Positions 62,218-64,000 of a stretch of 64,000 nt of DNA are shown piece by piece (the stretch's first letter is position 1; each line of letters opens with the position of its first letter). The translations under genes and the position numbers were made by a program. Under the pieces are notes generated by a model. It saw nothing but the letters and a program-made list of their open reading frames with translations, had not been told where the DNA came from and made no database searches. This stretch comes from Mucidula mucida (taxonomy: Eukaryota > Basidiomycota > Agaricomycetes > Agaricales > Physalacriaceae): assembly GCA_015501055.1 (NCBI GenBank), contig JADNYV010000113.1, forward strand, positions 51,408 to 115,407, read 5' to 3'.

Positions 62218-62336
62218 CCAGGTAACCTCTGCCTACCACATGAGCAAGCCTTGATATACTACTTACTAGTAACACTACACTACGACTAACTACTACATCA
62301 AGGCTTGCTCATACAGTAGGCATCCGCTACCCTGGG
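62218..62336. repeat. long imperfect inverted repeat (hairpin)
   Basis: Arms TGAGCAAGCCTTGAT (62241-62255) and its exact complement (62297-62311) face each other across a 41-base AC/T-rich loop. With a few mismatches and one gap the pairing extends outward through GCCTAC/GTAGGC and CCAGG/CCTGGG, giving arms of about 38-40 bases. No TA or other clear target duplication is visible at the ends. It could be a foldback element, a solo transposon end pair, or a structured RNA. Confidence 0.6.
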
Positions 62337-62931
62337 GCATGCGACGCATCGTCGGTCTGGTGCCTAGCTGCAATTATTCAGTCCATCCAGAAAGGATCAG
62401 ACCACCCATAGTACTTAGGTCAGAATTTGGAGGCCCACAAGTAATACTGAGTATTGTACTGTAGACAGAGTATAATATAGGAGCGGCCATCGAGCCTCGG
62501 AACTTTGGTGATCGGTGGGGGCCGGGGCGTGGCGCGATCTCTCTCAAACCAACACCTGTTCTTATCCGGGAAACCAGGACGAAGAATGGCATCTGCCTGC
62601 CCGAAAAACCAAAGCAGCGTAAATTCAAGCCAGGCATGCGCGTTTCGCGAGGAGGAGACATTGGTTGTATGCTGGCTTGCGTTCCCGCATCTAAGTAGTC
62701 TACACAACTCATTTCGCCCTTCACCGGCACCCCTTCCCCACGATAACGGCCACCTGCTGAGCAAACATGAGGATCGACGTCAATGTAGCAGGCCAATTGC
62801 AGACTGATGCCAATGAATGATTACTTACCTGACAAGTCAATGACAAGTACTAGATTTTCAAGTCGATGGTGAGCTAGTATCAGTTATGCTTTCTCTTGAG
62901 CTCTCGCGGAAGACCTGTTTCAGTAATAAGA
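62337..62931. other. intergenic, no gene seen
   Basis: Minus-strand frames at 62374-62796 have no recognisable domain. Nothing I can support. Confidence 0.4.
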
Positions 62932-63770
62932 TCAATGGTCATCAAACGAAACGCCTAGTAATTGTTTACCGATAGCATTTGTGCCAAACGGAACCAAGAA
63001 GTAGGAAGCTTTCATCATCGCGTTGAGATTCTTTGATGCCGGATACTTGACATGACGCGCCACCTGCAGAGTAAAATTGTCGTGTGCGGCAGCCAGCGCG
63101 AAGGCGAAGAAGGAAGGCGGCAAGAAACACGTAGCCTCAAAGTCGAGTGCCACTATCTTACCATCAGGGACTTTGATGAAGTTGGCGCGATTCATGTCGC
63201 AGGGACAAAGACGTAGACCATCGCGAACCTCTTCATCGAAGCTGACGCGTTGGGTCGCGCCCATATTTGCGAGAATCTGGGATTCCCTCGATTCAGCAAG
63301 GCGTACGGCGAACAGAGAGAAAATATTCGTACGCCGTTAACATGCTTCTCCAACACTTAACCGTGTTATAGGTAACAGAAGATTCCCAATCGACAAAGAA
63401 GCGGTGTATGATAGGACCTCCACCGACAGGTCCGGGCGCAGTGGTCGGGCCTGTAAGGCTGATGAGAGACTCCATGGCAGCAGCGACCTGTTGAGCATCA
63501 CGGTTGTCACATTCAGAACCATCGATGTACTCCATGACGATATAGCCGCAGCCCTTGTGGCGAAAAGCTTGATAGACCACGGGAATCCGCACGGCGGCAT
63601 CGGGGCCGGCGTTGAGGACTTTGCCAACCCAGTCCTAGATCACGTGACGTCAAACAATCTCCAGTTCTGGGAAACACCTACCACGAAATCCTGCGAAAAA
63701 ATCTTCACCCATATGGTTAACAGTTAGTAACACGCAGCCTGGGAGAAACGGCCTCATTTTAACCACGACG
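62932..63770 (-). CDS. APH-like (aminoglycoside phosphotransferase fold) protein, 5' end unclear
   Basis: Kinase-fold protein of the APH group common in Agaricomycetes. From 5' to 3': VRIPVVYQAFRHKGCGYIVMEYIDGSE (hinge region), PGPVGGGPIIHRFFVDWESS, then KHVNG spliced over 63324-63270 to ILANMGATQRVSFDEE, then LRLCPCDMNRANFIKVPDGKIVALDFEATCFLPPSFFAFAL, where CDMNRANF stands for the catalytic HGDLxxxNF loop and LDFE for the metal site; it ends VSFDDH at 62932. The catalytic His of the usual motif is replaced (C-P-C-D), so activity is uncertain. The frame slips by one missing base near 63355. Upstream, a join at about 63638 and the ATG at 63770 fit poorly, so the start is not fixed. Confidence 0.6.
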
Positions 63771-64000
63771 ATTTCCACACAGGATGATGCCTGGCACCAA
63801 TCGCGTGGCGCAACATCCAGACAGGCGCGTCGTGGGTGATAGCGTAGCATCTGGCATAGCTACTCTCGTTACAATTAGAAACAAGAGGGAAATGGTATCT
63901 CATGCCATCTGAATTCCGCATGGTGGCTACCAATGATATTATCCGCGCGGGAATCCAAGTACTAAGTGACCACATGTTATGCGCAGAAGGAACATCTTTA
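63771..64000 (-). other. possible 5' part of the APH-like gene
   Basis: A frame on the minus strand (63975-63754) encodes MRYHFPLVSNC...WMLRHAIGARHHP and could be an upstream exon, but no splice joins it cleanly to the next segment. It may equally be promoter sequence. Confidence 0.25.

Overview
The window looks like nuclear DNA of a mushroom-forming basidiomycete (Agaricomycetes). Nearly every gene is cut by many introns of about 45-60 bp with GT..AG ends. Several lineage-typical families are present: an F-box protein with a coiled N-terminus, a DUF2235-WD40 fusion, an APH-like kinase and an AAA-ATPase-like protein. Gene density is high, with both strands used and several head-to-head pairs. 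I assembled exons by hand from splice signals, reading frame and family similarity; no alignment was run.

Layout. 0.8-2.9 kb: pectin methylesterase relic plus an intact copy. 3.1-5.6 kb: class I alpha-mannosidase. 5.9-8.5 kb: PIH1 protein divergent from DAHP synthase. 8.7-11 kb: unrecognised minus-strand fragment, then eIF2 gamma. 11.5-13.0 kb: NC2 alpha and eIF5A. 13.2-17.7 kb: LIM protein and a TTC7/Ypp1-like TPR protein. 17.8-19.1 kb: damaged PP2C phosphatase. 20-22.1 kb: polysaccharide deacetylase. 22.9-23.7 kb: UMP-CMP kinase. 24.3-27.9 kb: DUF2235-WD40 protein. 29.2-32.1 kb: Cid1-like nucleotidyltransferase. 33.3-37.4 kb: LSm7 divergent from importin beta. 38-39.7 kb: HIS7.

39.8-48.8 kb is the accessory stretch: three separated pieces of a second PP2C copy, a P450 C-terminal relic, a degenerate AAA-ATPase-like gene, a mariner-like MITE sitting inside one PP2C piece, and a 34-residue metallothionein. 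Rab geranylgeranyltransferase alpha (47.3-48.7 kb) lies at its right edge. 48.9-55 kb returns to housekeeping: TFIIE beta divergent from PAN3, then SNF1. 55.5-64 kb: F-box gene, SDR pseudogene, F-box fragment, HPM1-like methyltransferase, a long hairpin, and an APH-like gene cut or damaged at its 5' side.

The housekeeping set is coherent but not a pathway cluster: translation (eIF2 gamma, eIF5A), transcription and mRNA handling (NC2 alpha, TFIIE beta, LSm7, PAN3, Cid1-like), transport and signalling (importin beta, Rab GGTase, TTC7, SNF1), and amino-acid synthesis (DAHP synthase, HIS7). Two themes deserve attention. First, a PP2C gene was duplicated and the copy was torn into three consecutive pieces spread over about 9 kb. 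Second, several otherwise healthy genes have frame breaks that each act as a missing one or two bases, mostly at short G/C runs, which points to consensus errors rather than pseudogenes.
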